DNA of 17,818 bases from the NCBI GenBank assembly GCA_947629615.1, contig CANRER010000012.1:1-17818 (forward strand), given 5' to 3'. The notes under the pieces are model-generated. The model made no database searches, had not been told where the DNA came from, and was given only the letters and a program-made list of their open reading frames with translations. Positions 1 through 6,521 of this stretch are shown in pieces. Each line of letters begins with the position of its first letter. Positions within the stretch are counted from its first letter, which is position 1. The DNA is from an uncultured Clostridia bacterium (GTDB lineage Bacteria > Bacillota > Clostridia > UMGS1883). Made by a program: the position numbers and the translations under genes.

Positions 1-1
1 C

Positions 2-304
2 TACATAGCGACCTCCGCCCTGCTGGCGCTCGGCTGCCACCTCTGCCGCACCTGCAACACCGGCAACTGCAACTGGGGCATAGCTACCCAGCGGCCCGAG
101 CTTGTGAAGCGCCTCAACCCCGACGTGGGCGCGCGCCGGCTGGTAAATCTTGTTACCGCTTGGCAGCGCGAAATAAAGGAAATCATGGGCGGCATGGGCG
201 TCAACTCCATCGAGGCCCTTCGCGGCAACAGGCTTATGCTGCGCGGCGTGGGGCTCAACGAAAAGGAGCTTGAAATACTCGGCATCAAGCACGCCGGCGA
301 ATAA
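2..304 (+). CDS. Glutamate synthase, FMN/Fe-S domain protein (GltB2-like), C-terminal end
   Basis: This is the last 100 residues of an open frame that enters from the left edge, so the start is missing. It contains a cysteine cluster (GCHLCRTCNTGNCNWGIATQ) resembling the Fe-S cluster and FMN-domain end of the glutamate synthase large subunit, where a CNTG-x-C-x-x-GIATQ motif is characteristic. In the split, archaeal-type enzyme this domain makes glutamate from 2-oxoglutarate using ammonia released by a separate glutaminase subunit. The tail (GVGLNEKELEILGIKHAG) fits the usual end of the family. The next three genes on the same strand encode the ferredoxin-like, FAD-oxidoreductase and GXGXG components, which strongly supports this reading. 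The glutaminase-domain gene is presumably upstream, outside the window (inference). Confidence 0.85.
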   Translation, partial: YIATSALLALGCHLCRTCNTGNCNWGIATQRPELVKRLNPDVGARRLVNLVTAWQREIKEIMGGMGVNSIEALRGNRLMLRGVGLNEKELEILGIKHAGE

Positions 305-335
305 AAGCCATGAGTTCAGAAAGGAATGAACCGCT

Positions 336-764
336 TTGAAGAAAGTATATGTTAATGAGGAATGGTGCCTCGGCTGCCACCTTTGCGAATATTACTGCGC
401 CTTTGCCAACAGCGGCAAAAGGGATATGGCCTCCGCGCTGAAGGGCGTTGAGATCAATCCCCGCATCCGCGTGGAGGAGGGAGGCAGCGTGTGCTTCGCG
501 GTAAACTGCCGCCACTGCCCCGACGCAATTTGCGTCAAAAGCTGCATAACGGGCGCGCTCAGCGTTAAGGACGGCCTTGTCGAAATCGACACCGACAAGT
601 GCGTCGGCTGCTGCACCTGCGTTTTGGTCTGCCCCTTCGGCGCGATTATGCCGGGCGACGGCCACGCCGTGCAGAAGTGTGAGCTTTGCACGAAAAACGG
701 CTCCGAAATGCCGAGCTGCGTTGCGCACTGTCCCAACAACGCCATCGTCTTTGAAGAAAGGTAG
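336..764 (+). CDS. 4Fe-4S polyferredoxin-type electron-transfer subunit of split glutamate synthase
   Basis: The protein has 142 residues and four cysteine clusters: CLGCHLCEYYC near residue 11, CRHCPDAICVKSC in the middle, CVGCCTCVLVCP, and a last group (CELC...C...CP) near the end. This is the pattern of HycB/DmsB-like iron-sulfur subunits that carry several 4Fe-4S clusters. The start is TTG at 336-338, with an AAGGA ribosome site about 10 bases upstream. The only other starts would cut off the first cluster. The gene begins 31 bases after the FMN-domain gene and ends 9 bases before the flavoprotein gene, so it is very likely cotranscribed. In split glutamate synthases such a protein passes electrons between the FAD/NAD(P)H oxidoreductase and the FMN domain. 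That role comes from context, because the fold itself is shared by many redox enzymes. Confidence 0.85.
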   Translation: MKKVYVNEEWCLGCHLCEYYCAFANSGKRDMASALKGVEINPRIRVEEGGSVCFAVNCRHCPDAICVKSCITGALSVKDGLVEIDTDKCVGCCTCVLVCPFGAIMPGDGHAVQKCELCTKNGSEMPSCVAHCPNNAIVFEER

Positions 765-773
765 GGTGCGGAT

Positions 774-2006
774 ATGAATTACGTTATTATCGGAAACTCC
801 GCCGCGGCCATAGGCTGCGTGGAGGGCATACGCCAAACCGACGCCGAGGGTGCGATAACCCTCATTTCGTCGGAGCCGCACCACACCTACTCCCGCCCGC
901 TTATATCCTATCTGCTGCTGGGCCAAACCGACGAGCAGCGCATGAAGTACCGCCCCGACTCCTTCTACGCCGACAATCACGTGAACGCCCGTCTTGGCGT
1001 TTCCGTAACCCGTATCGACGCCGAGGGCAAGGCCGTGGAGCTTGAGGGCGGCGAAAGGCTCCCCTTCGACAAGCTGCTTATCGCCACCGGCTCCGCTCCT
1101 TTTATACCGCCGATGGCGGGGCTTGATAAGGTGGAGAAAAAATTCACCTTTATGGATAAGGACAGCGCTCTCGCCCTAAACCGCGCGCTAACGCCGGAGA
1201 GCCGCGTGCTGATTGTGGGCGCGGGCCTTATCGGCCTAAAGTGCGCCGAGGGCATAGCGCACATGGTCAAGAGTATTACCGTGGTCGATCTCGCCGACCG
1301 CGTGCTGCCCAGCATACTTGACGGCGAGGCCGCCGCCATTATGCAAAAGCATCTTGAGGGGCACGGCCTGCGCTTCATTCTTTCCGACAGCGTGAGCGAG
1401 TTTTCGGGCGGAAGCGCACGGCTAAACAGCGGCAAAACCGTGGACTTCGACGTGCTTGTCATCGCGGTGGGCGTTCGCCCGGCGACAGCTCTCGCCGCCG
1501 AGGCCGGCATAAACGTGAACCGAGGCATTGTCACCGACGAACGCTGCGAAACGTCGGTCAAGGGCATATACGCCGCCGGCGACTGCACCGAAAGCCTCGA
1601 CGTCAGCAGCGGGCAGGCCAAAATTATGGCTCTGCTCCCCAACGCCTATATGCAGGGCGAGTGCGCAGGGCGGAACATGGCCGGCGGCGACGCGCTTTAC
1701 GACAAGGCCATTCCGATGAACGCCATCGGCTTTTTCGGGCTGCACATCGTTTCGGCGGGCAGCTACGACGGTGAGGAATACGTCGAGGCCGAGGGCGGCG
1801 GCTATAAAAAGCTCGTTGTGAAGGACGGGCTGCTGAAGGGATTTATCATCATGGGCGACGTGCGCCGCGCGGGGATTTACACCTCGCTCATCAGGGAGCG
1901 AACGCCGCTCGACACAATCGACTTTGAGCTTATCAAAAAAAGCCCGCAGCTAATGGCCTTTGCCGCCGGTTCCGAGCGGCGGGGCAAGCTCAGCGGAAGG
2001 GCCTAA
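774..2006 (+). CDS. FAD/NAD(P)-dependent oxidoreductase subunit of glutamate synthase cluster
   Basis: This 410-residue protein belongs to the pyridine nucleotide-disulfide oxidoreductase fold. The N-terminus carries an FAD-binding stretch (VIIGNSAAAIGCVEGIR, about residues 4-20). A second dinucleotide motif (VGAGLIGLKCAEG, about residue 148) should bind NAD(P)H. The GIYAAGDCTE motif (about residue 263) is the second FAD contact typical of the family. No CxxxxC redox-active disulfide is seen, so it resembles NADH-dependent ferredoxin/nitrite reductase-type enzymes rather than glutathione reductase. It lies 9 bases after the ferredoxin-like gene and 12 bases before the GXGXG gene. In this setting it most likely takes electrons from NAD(P)H and feeds the Fe-S protein and glutamate synthase. 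The nucleotide preference cannot be read from the sequence. Confidence 0.85.
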   Translation: MNYVIIGNSAAAIGCVEGIRQTDAEGAITLISSEPHHTYSRPLISYLLLGQTDEQRMKYRPDSFYADNHVNARLGVSVTRIDAEGKAVELEGGERLPFDKLLIATGSAPFIPPMAGLDKVEKKFTFMDKDSALALNRALTPESRVLIVGAGLIGLKCAEGIAHMVKSITVVDLADRVLPSILDGEAAAIMQKHLEGHGLRFILSDSVSEFSGGSARLNSGKTVDFDVLVIAVGVRPATALAAEAGINVNRGIVTDERCETSVKGIYAAGDCTESLDVSSGQAKIMALLPNAYMQGECAGRNMAGGDALYDKAIPMNAIGFFGLHIVSAGSYDGEEYVEAEGGGYKKLVVKDGLLKGFIIMGDVRRAGIYTSLIRERTPLDTIDFELIKKSPQLMAFAAGSERRGKLSGRA

Positions 2007-2018
2007 GGAGGAATTTCA

Positions 2019-2741
2019 ATGCGTATATCAGCAGGAGTTATGGATTTCCGCGACCTGAACCGAGCGGTCTGCGCCAGCCCCGACACCGACATAATCATTG
2101 ACGAATGTTACGGCCAGCGTTTCATCGGCGACGGCCTCAGCGGCAGGAGCATCACCATAAACGGCACTCCCGGCAACGCGCTCGGCGCCTACCTGAACGG
2201 CGCGGTTATCCGCGTCAACGGCAACGCGCAGGACGCTATGGGCGACACCATGAACGACGGGGCGATTTACGTTCACGGCAGCAGCGGCGACGCCACCGGC
2301 TACGCCATGCGCGGCGGCAAGATTTTTGTGGAGCGCAACGCGGGCTACCGCGCCGGCATACACATGAAGGCCTATAAGGATAAGGTTCCCACGCTTGTCA
2401 TCGGCGGGCGCGTAGGCTCGTTCCTCGGCGAATATCAGGCCGGGGGATATATCGTGGTGCTGGGCATAGGCGAGGAGGGCAGGCTCCCTGTCAGCAACTT
2501 CCTCGCGACGGGTATGCACGGCGGCAAGATTTTCCTCCGCAGCGATACCGCCCCCGCCGACCTCCCCAACAGCGTTATGACTCACGAGGCCACCGCCGAC
2601 GATAAGGCCGAGATAAGCGGCCTCGTGGCGGAATACTGCTCTGAATTTGGCGGCGATAAGGACGAAATCCTCTCCGGCAAATTCTTCGTCGTCTACCCCG
2701 ACGTGTCTAACCCATATAAGGAGCTGTTCGTCGCAAACTGA
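2019..2741 (+). CDS. GXGXG-motif glutamate synthase domain protein (GltB3-like)
   Basis: This 240-residue protein is built of repeated Gly/Asn-rich turns (GDGLSGRSITINGTPGNALG, GAVIRVNGNAQDAMG, GAIYVHGSSGDATG, GGKIFVERNAGYRAG). They form the right-handed beta-helix of the GXGXG domain found at the C-terminus of full-length GltB and in formylmethanofuran dehydrogenase subunit C. In glutamate synthase this domain is structural and helps couple the two active sites. The start is ATG at 2019 behind an AAGGAGGA ribosome site that overlaps the preceding stop region. It is the last gene of the cluster and is followed within a few bases by a strong hairpin. A separate gene for this domain is typical of the split, archaeal-type arrangement also found in Clostridia. 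Confidence 0.88.
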   Translation: MRISAGVMDFRDLNRAVCASPDTDIIIDECYGQRFIGDGLSGRSITINGTPGNALGAYLNGAVIRVNGNAQDAMGDTMNDGAIYVHGSSGDATGYAMRGGKIFVERNAGYRAGIHMKAYKDKVPTLVIGGRVGSFLGEYQAGGYIVVLGIGEEGRLPVSNFLATGMHGGKIFLRSDTAPADLPNSVMTHEATADDKAEISGLVAEYCSEFGGDKDEILSGKFFVVYPDVSNPYKELFVAN

Positions 2742-2745
2742 CGAT

Positions 2746-2787
2746 AAAAGCAGGAAAGACCGCCTTAAGGCGGTCTTTCCTGCTTTT
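2746..2787. terminator. Bidirectional hairpin terminator between convergent genes
   Basis: There is a perfect inverted repeat with 19-base arms. The left arm begins AAAAGCAGG and the right arm ends CCTGCTTTT, around a TTAA centre. It sits 4 bases after the GXGXG gene stop (plus strand) and 7 bases from the kinase gene stop (minus strand). A-rich and T-rich outer ends give a U-tract in either direction, so it should terminate both convergent transcripts. Confidence 0.93.
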
Positions 2788-2794
2788 ACGGCAC

Positions 2795-3385
2795 TTATGC
2801 GTCGCCGTCGTCGCGGTATTTTCCCCGGCAAAGGGCCGCAATCATTTCCAATGACCATACGGGCCCCGGAATAAATTCAAGCTTTCCGTTCTTCATACAA
2901 ACAATCATCTGCGGTTCACCCTCGCCTCTTTCGAGGGAATTGTCGTAAATAAAAAGCTCGTCGCATACCGCTATAAGCTCGGGAATTTGCTTCACGGAGC
3001 GGTAATAGCGGGCGCGCACCTTTTCGTGCGGAACGCCGTGTCCGCCCCGGCTTTCGCGGCTGTCCACTCTATTGACGTTTATCTCGGGGTCAACCGTCAG
3101 AACGTAAACGCACGCGACGTGATACCCCGCGAGCTTCGCTCTTTTCATAAGGTCGAGATTTCTCGGCGTTGACAGCACAGTTTCAAAAGTGAAGCTTTCG
3201 CCCTCGGCAAGCAGATGCTCCCGGGTATCCTCGGCTATCTGCGCGGCTTCCGTGGGGCCGCATCCAAGCTTACGCTGAATTTCGTCGGCATTAACATAGT
3301 ATCCTATCGGGGGATATTTTGCCGTGATGGTACTTTTGCCCGAACCGTTAGGCCCGGCAAAGGCAAGAAGGACAAGGTTTTTTAT
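2795..3385 (-). CDS. Zeta-toxin-like / COG4185 P-loop kinase with apparent ATA start
   Basis: Reading from 3385 gives 196 residues that match the predicted zeta-like kinase family COG4185. There is a Walker A motif near residue 11 (GPNGSGKST), then a VNADEI motif, then FTFETVLSTPRNLDLMKRAK, and RGGHGVPHEKVRARYYRS followed by a YDNS motif. Zeta toxins phosphorylate UDP-N-acetylglucosamine, but the substrate here is unknown. The puzzle is the start. A good AAAGGAG site at 3393-3399 is followed, 7 bases on, by ATA at 3383-3385, exactly where family members begin. No in-frame ATG, GTG or TTG exists before GTG 3178, which would remove the P-loop. Either ATA initiates weakly, a point change has silenced the gene, or the base is an error. 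The gene begins 23 bases after the RelB-like gene, as a toxin would. Confidence 0.75.
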   Translation of the reverse strand: MKNLVLLAFAGPNGSGKSTITAKYPPIGYYVNADEIQRKLGCGPTEAAQIAEDTREHLLAEGESFTFETVLSTPRNLDLMKRAKLAGYHVACVYVLTVDPEINVNRVDSRESRGGHGVPHEKVRARYYRSVKQIPELIAVCDELFIYDNSLERGEGEPQMIVCMKNGKLEFIPGPVWSLEMIAALCRGKYRDDGDA

Positions 3386-3408
3386 TTGTAGGCTCCTTTC
3401 TGAGATTT

Positions 3409-3714
3409 TTACTTTTGTGAAATAGTAATCAGTTTTTTTGTTACAGGGTCCAAATAGGTGAACTCTCCCGGTATACCCTTGTTTCCCGGGTCGGCCACCG
3501 CCATTTTCACCGCGGCGTCCAAAATATTTTTATCAATTATAGGCTCTTCGACTTTCTTTTTGGGAACCGAAACACTGAATGGGAAGCCGTCATTCGCAAC
3601 AAAGCGTTTCAAAAAAATGTTTATTGCCGTGCTGAGCGAAATACCTATTTCGTCGGCTATCCTCTCCGCATCGGCTTTTGTCTGATCGTCTACCCTTGTG
3701 GATACATTAGCCAT
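3409..3714 (-). CDS. RelB/DinJ-family antitoxin
   Basis: This 101-residue protein has the ribbon-helix-helix start of RelB/DinJ antitoxins: MANVSTRVDDQTKADAERIA, then EIGISLSTAINIFLKRFV and the GFPF motif. The N-terminal half should dimerise and bind operator DNA. The C-terminal half (from about residue 50) would wrap the toxin. The ATG at 3714 has an AAAGGAGG site 6 bases upstream, and a consensus promoter lies upstream of that. The usual partner is a RelE/YafQ ribonuclease, but the gene that follows encodes a zeta-like P-loop kinase. The C-terminal region is not obviously epsilon-like. Assignment to the RelB/DinJ family is firm. Neutralisation of the downstream kinase is inferred from gene order only. 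Confidence 0.85.
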   Translation of the reverse strand: MANVSTRVDDQTKADAERIADEIGISLSTAINIFLKRFVANDGFPFSVSVPKKKVEEPIIDKNILDAAVKMAVADPGNKGIPGEFTYLDPVTKKLITISQK

Positions 3715-3806
3715 AATTGCCTCCTTTCCAAAATATATGAACCTGTCTGTAACAAATTCCTTTTCCTTGTCCTAATCACGGCCTTCCTTTCTCTATGTTT
3801 GATTAC

Positions 3807-3835
3807 ATTGTAACACGCTTTTTTGTCTTTGTCAA
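3807..3835 (-). promoter_or_regulatory. Sigma-A promoter of the relB-like/kinase operon
   Basis: On the minus strand there is TTGACA (3830-3835), a 17-base spacer and TACAAT (3807-3812). It lies about 90 bases before the antitoxin ATG. Near-perfect match to the housekeeping consensus. Confidence 0.85.
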
Positions 3836-3889
3836 TACTTTTCTTGCAAAAATATTGATATTCAATACAAATATATTTATTTATATTGA
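3832..3889. promoter_or_regulatory. Array of four TATTGA/TCAATA half-sites, possible RelB operator
   Basis: The hexamer TATTGA or its complement TCAATA occurs at 3832-3837, 3853-3858, 3862-3867 and 3884-3889. The middle two form the 15-base palindrome TATTGATATTCAATA (3853-3867). The first copy overlaps the -35 box of the antitoxin promoter. Ribbon-helix-helix antitoxins usually repress their own promoter through such paired sites, so this is a reasonable operator candidate. The region is AT-rich, so chance matches are possible. Confidence 0.5.
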
Positions 3890-3921
3890 CAATAAACGCA
3901 AATACTCGCATTTTTGCGCAC

Positions 3922-3948
3922 AAAAAAAGCTCCCGCGGGAGCTTTTTT
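3922..3948 (-). terminator. Rho-independent terminator after lysC
   Basis: A perfect palindrome (GCTCCCGCGGGAGC, 3929-3942) is flanked by A7 and T6 runs. It begins 12 bases after the lysC stop on the minus strand and ends in a U-tract, as expected of an intrinsic terminator. It separates the hom-lysC operon from the downstream antitoxin promoter. Confidence 0.93.
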
Positions 3949-3960
3949 CCATTTCGCCAA

Positions 3961-4446
3961 TCAGTCGCGCTTATTATCCAGATGAAACTTCGCGTGGATA
4001 GCGCGGACGGCGTCCTCGGCATAGGGCTTATCAATAAGAACGCTGACCTTAATCTCGCTGGTGGAAATCATATTTATATTTATGCCCGCGTCGTAAAGGG
4101 CCTCGAACATGGTCGCGGCGACGCCGGGGTTGGAGGCCATGCCCGCACCCACGATGGACACCTTCGACACGTTCTCGTTCACGTCGATATGCTCGGCGCC
4201 TATCATGCCGCTGTTCTCCTCGAGGGTCTTTTTTGTGGCTTCGAGCTGGCTGCTCGGCACGGTGAAGCTGATGTCCTTTTTGCCGTCGCGGCCGATGGAC
4301 TGAAGGATAACGTCCACATTAACCTTCTTTTTCGCCAGATGAGCGAATATCTGGAACGCCTTGCCGGGAGTATCCTCCACGCCAACAAGGGAAATTCTCG
4401 CAATATCATTGTCGCGGGCAACGCCCCTGACCAACATTTTTTCCAC
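3961..4446 (-). CDS. lysC: Aspartokinase beta subunit from internal in-frame start
   Basis: Inside lysC, an AAGGAGG sequence at 4455-4461 stands 8 bases before an in-frame GTG at 4444-4446, corresponding to residue 246 of the alpha subunit. Translation from here gives 161 residues (beginning VEKMLVRGVARDND) holding just the two ACT domains. In B. subtilis aspartokinase II, a beta subunit is made in the same way from an internal start at residue 246 of the same gene. The position and the strong ribosome site match that precedent. The product would assemble with the alpha subunit and shape feedback inhibition. The strong site inside the coding sequence is visible. Its use is inferred. Confidence 0.72.
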   Translation of the reverse strand: MEKMLVRGVARDNDIARISLVGVEDTPGKAFQIFAHLAKKKVNVDVILQSIGRDGKKDISFTVPSSQLEATKKTLEENSGMIGAEHIDVNENVSKVSIVGAGMASNPGVAATMFEALYDAGININMISTSEIKVSVLIDKPYAEDAVRAIHAKFHLDNKRD

Positions 4447-5181
4447 GCTGTTTGCCTCCTTAACTATCGTACCGGGCACTCTCTCAAGACTGGAAAGCAC
4501 CTCAAGGTTTATATTGTACTTTTTCGCCATTTCCACGCTTCGGTTATGAAGCACGTTCGCCCCGAGCGACGCCAGCTCGAGCATTTCGTCGTAGGAGATG
4601 TCGTTAAGCTGAACCGCGTCGGGTACTATGCGGGGGTCGGCGGTGAACACGCCGCGCACATCGGTGTATATCTGGCACAAATCGGCCCCCAGCGCCGAGG
4701 CTACCGCCACAGCCGAGGTATCGCTGCCGCCGCGGCCGAGGGTGGTAACGTCGTCGAACTTGTTTATGCCCTGAAAGCCGGCCATAACCACGATTTTGTG
4801 CTTGTCAAGCTCGGCCTGTATGCGGTTGCCGACAATGCGCTTTATGCGCGAGTTGGAATAGTTGGAATCGGTCATCAGGCCGACCTGCCAAGCCGAAAGA
4901 GAAACCACCGGGCGGCCTATCTTTTCGATGGCCATTGCGAGAAGCGCCATAGACTGCTGTTCGCCGGTGGAGAGCAGCACGTCCATCTCGCGCTTAGACG
5001 CGCGGGGATTTATCTCCTTCGCCTTTTCGATGAGCTCATCGGTGGTATCGCCCTGAGCCGAAACCACCACAACCACGTCGTTGTCTTTATCGTAGGTTTC
5101 CACAACGCGGTTAGCCACGTTAAAGATACGCTCGGCGTTGGCAACGCTTGTGCCGCCGAACTTCTGAACTATTAAAGCCAA
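3961..5181 (-). CDS. lysC: Aspartokinase (alpha subunit), Bacillus LysC type
   Basis: Aspartokinase makes aspartyl phosphate from aspartate and ATP, the first step toward lysine, diaminopimelate, threonine and methionine. The 406-residue protein starts with the KFGGTS nucleotide/substrate motif (residues 7-12). It carries the LSTGEQQS and LGRGGSDTSAVA motifs of the kinase domain and ends with two ACT domains (about 262-335 and 340-400) that normally bind lysine or threonine. The start is TTG at 5179-5181, 8 bases behind a GGAGG site; no earlier start fits. It follows hom by 23 bases and ends at a terminator. The length is almost the same as B. subtilis LysC (408 residues), and a second in-frame start inside it should produce the regulatory subunit separately. 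Confidence 0.95.
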   Translation of the reverse strand: MALIVQKFGGTSVANAERIFNVANRVVETYDKDNDVVVVVSAQGDTTDELIEKAKEINPRASKREMDVLLSTGEQQSMALLAMAIEKIGRPVVSLSAWQVGLMTDSNYSNSRIKRIVGNRIQAELDKHKIVVMAGFQGINKFDDVTTLGRGGSDTSAVAVASALGADLCQIYTDVRGVFTADPRIVPDAVQLNDISYDEMLELASLGANVLHNRSVEMAKKYNINLEVLSSLERVPGTIVKEANSVEKMLVRGVARDNDIARISLVGVEDTPGKAFQIFAHLAKKKVNVDVILQSIGRDGKKDISFTVPSSQLEATKKTLEENSGMIGAEHIDVNENVSKVSIVGAGMASNPGVAATMFEALYDAGININMISTSEIKVSVLIDKPYAEDAVRAIHAKFHLDNKRD

Positions 5182-5204
5182 GCCAAAAACCTCCAGTTAC
5201 TTAT

Positions 5205-6401
5205 TTACCGATATATTCTCATGTGTGAAACAACGCCGTCCATACCGGCAAGCCTCGCCTTCAGCGCGGTTTCGCTCATGGTATCCGTCACAAAGCCGAG
5301 GTCGCTTACGCCGCGGATAAGCTCCGCGTCGGGGAAACGCTCCGCCGCGGCCTTCTCGCCGGCGGGGGCGACGCGGACAAAAAACTGGCTTTCCGTTTCG
5401 GCGGGGTCAAAAACGGCCGAGCCGCAATCCTCCCACGAAAACTCGTCGCTGTAGCCGCCGCGCACGGCCACGTCTATAAGGTCGGCCACGACGGCGCTGG
5501 CCGTCGGCAGCTTGCCGGCCCCACGGCCCATAAACATACAGTCGCCCACCATGTTGCCCTTGACCGCGACGGCGTTGAACACGTCCTCCACTCCGGCGAG
5601 CGGGCAGGCCTTCGGCACCAGCATCGGCTCGACCGAAACCCCGGCGCGGCCGTTTTTGAACACGGCGCGGCCTATGAGCTTGACCGAGCAGCCAAGCGCC
5701 TCGGCGTAGGACACGTCCTCCACCGACACGGAGCCTATGCCCTCGGTGGGTATATCCTCGCAGCGCACCCTTTTGCCGAGGCATAGCGACGCCAAAATGG
5801 CTATCTTGCGGCAAACGTCGCGGCCCTCGACATCGGCCGAGGGGTCCTTCTCGGCGTAGCCGAGCTCCTGCGCCGTTTTGAGGGCGGTTTCAAAGGATTG
5901 GTTTTCGCGATACATTTTTGTGAGAATAAAATTCGTTGTGCCGTTTATTATCCCCGCGACGGACTCTATTTCATTAGCGGCCAAGCACCGCGCCAGAGGG
6001 CGAATAAGCGGTATTCCGCCGCCGACGCTGGCCTCGTAAAGATAGCGGCAGTTATGCTCCCGCGCGAGGGCGAAAAACTCGTGGCCGTGCTCCGCCACAA
6101 GCTCCTTGTTGCTGGTGACGACGCTTTTCCCGCGCAGCAGAGCCTCGCGGGTGTAGTCGTAGGCAAAGCGGACGCCGCCCATTGTTTCGACGACGGCCTC
6201 GACCTCGGGGTCGTTAAGTATCACAGAATAGTCCTTCACGAAAAGCCCGCTTTCCGGGTGGTCGGGGAAGTCGCGTATATCGAGTATATACTTTATTTCT
6301 ATGCTTTTTCCGGCCCGCCGAGCTATGCCGCCGGCGTTTGCCTTGAGTATTTCGTAAACGCCGCTGCCGACAACTCCGTAGCCGATTATCGCTGTCTTCA
6401 T
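5205..6401 (-). CDS. hom: Homoserine dehydrogenase
   Basis: This enzyme reduces aspartate semialdehyde to homoserine with NAD(P)H, committing carbon to threonine and methionine. The 398-residue protein starts with a Rossmann motif (MKTAIIGYGVVGSG). It has the family signature around ASVGGGIPLIRPL, GIINGTTNFILTKM and the catalytic segment GYAEKDPSADVEGRDVCRKIAIL. A C-terminal stretch of about 70 residues (from SQFFVRV) looks like a short ACT domain. I chose ATG 6401 rather than ATG 6425, because the extra residues (MARRGPRE) are atypical and the AAGGAG inside them is the likely ribosome site. It precedes lysC by 23 bases and has its own promoter, so the pair forms a hom-lysC operon. Confidence 0.93.
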   Translation of the reverse strand: MKTAIIGYGVVGSGVYEILKANAGGIARRAGKSIEIKYILDIRDFPDHPESGLFVKDYSVILNDPEVEAVVETMGGVRFAYDYTREALLRGKSVVTSNKELVAEHGHEFFALAREHNCRYLYEASVGGGIPLIRPLARCLAANEIESVAGIINGTTNFILTKMYRENQSFETALKTAQELGYAEKDPSADVEGRDVCRKIAILASLCLGKRVRCEDIPTEGIGSVSVEDVSYAEALGCSVKLIGRAVFKNGRAGVSVEPMLVPKACPLAGVEDVFNAVAVKGNMVGDCMFMGRGAGKLPTASAVVADLIDVAVRGGYSDEFSWEDCGSAVFDPAETESQFFVRVAPAGEKAAAERFPDAELIRGVSDLGFVTDTMSETALKARLAGMDGVVSHMRIYR

Positions 6402-6451
6402 CTCTCGCGGTCCTCTCCTTGCCATATTATGACCAAAAACGGTTTTATGTT

Positions 6452-6480
6452 ATTTTACCACTTTTTCTATGGCTTGTCTA
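6452..6480 (-). promoter_or_regulatory. Sigma-A promoter of hom-lysC
   Basis: On the minus strand: TAGACA (6475-6480), a 17-base spacer, and TAAAAT (6452-6457). The predicted start of transcription is about 45 bases before the hom ATG. This leaves no room for a T-box or lysine riboswitch, so leader control of that kind is not seen. Confidence 0.75.
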
Positions 6481-6521
6481 CATACATTCTGCTTAATTTT
6501 TTTCTTTTTAACGCCGCAAAA

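Noticed and set aside
3887..3915. TTGACA on the plus strand upstream of nothing coding
   Set aside because: No acceptable -10 box at the right spacing, and it would only read antisense into lysC.
3886..5175. 429-codon open frame on the plus strand opposite lysC
   Set aside because: Antisense shadow of an intact aspartokinase; Ala/Val/His/Arg-rich product with no family features.
6402..6521. Possible T-box or lysine riboswitch before hom
   Set aside because: The promoter at 6452-6480 leaves a leader of only about 45 bases and no structured element can be seen.
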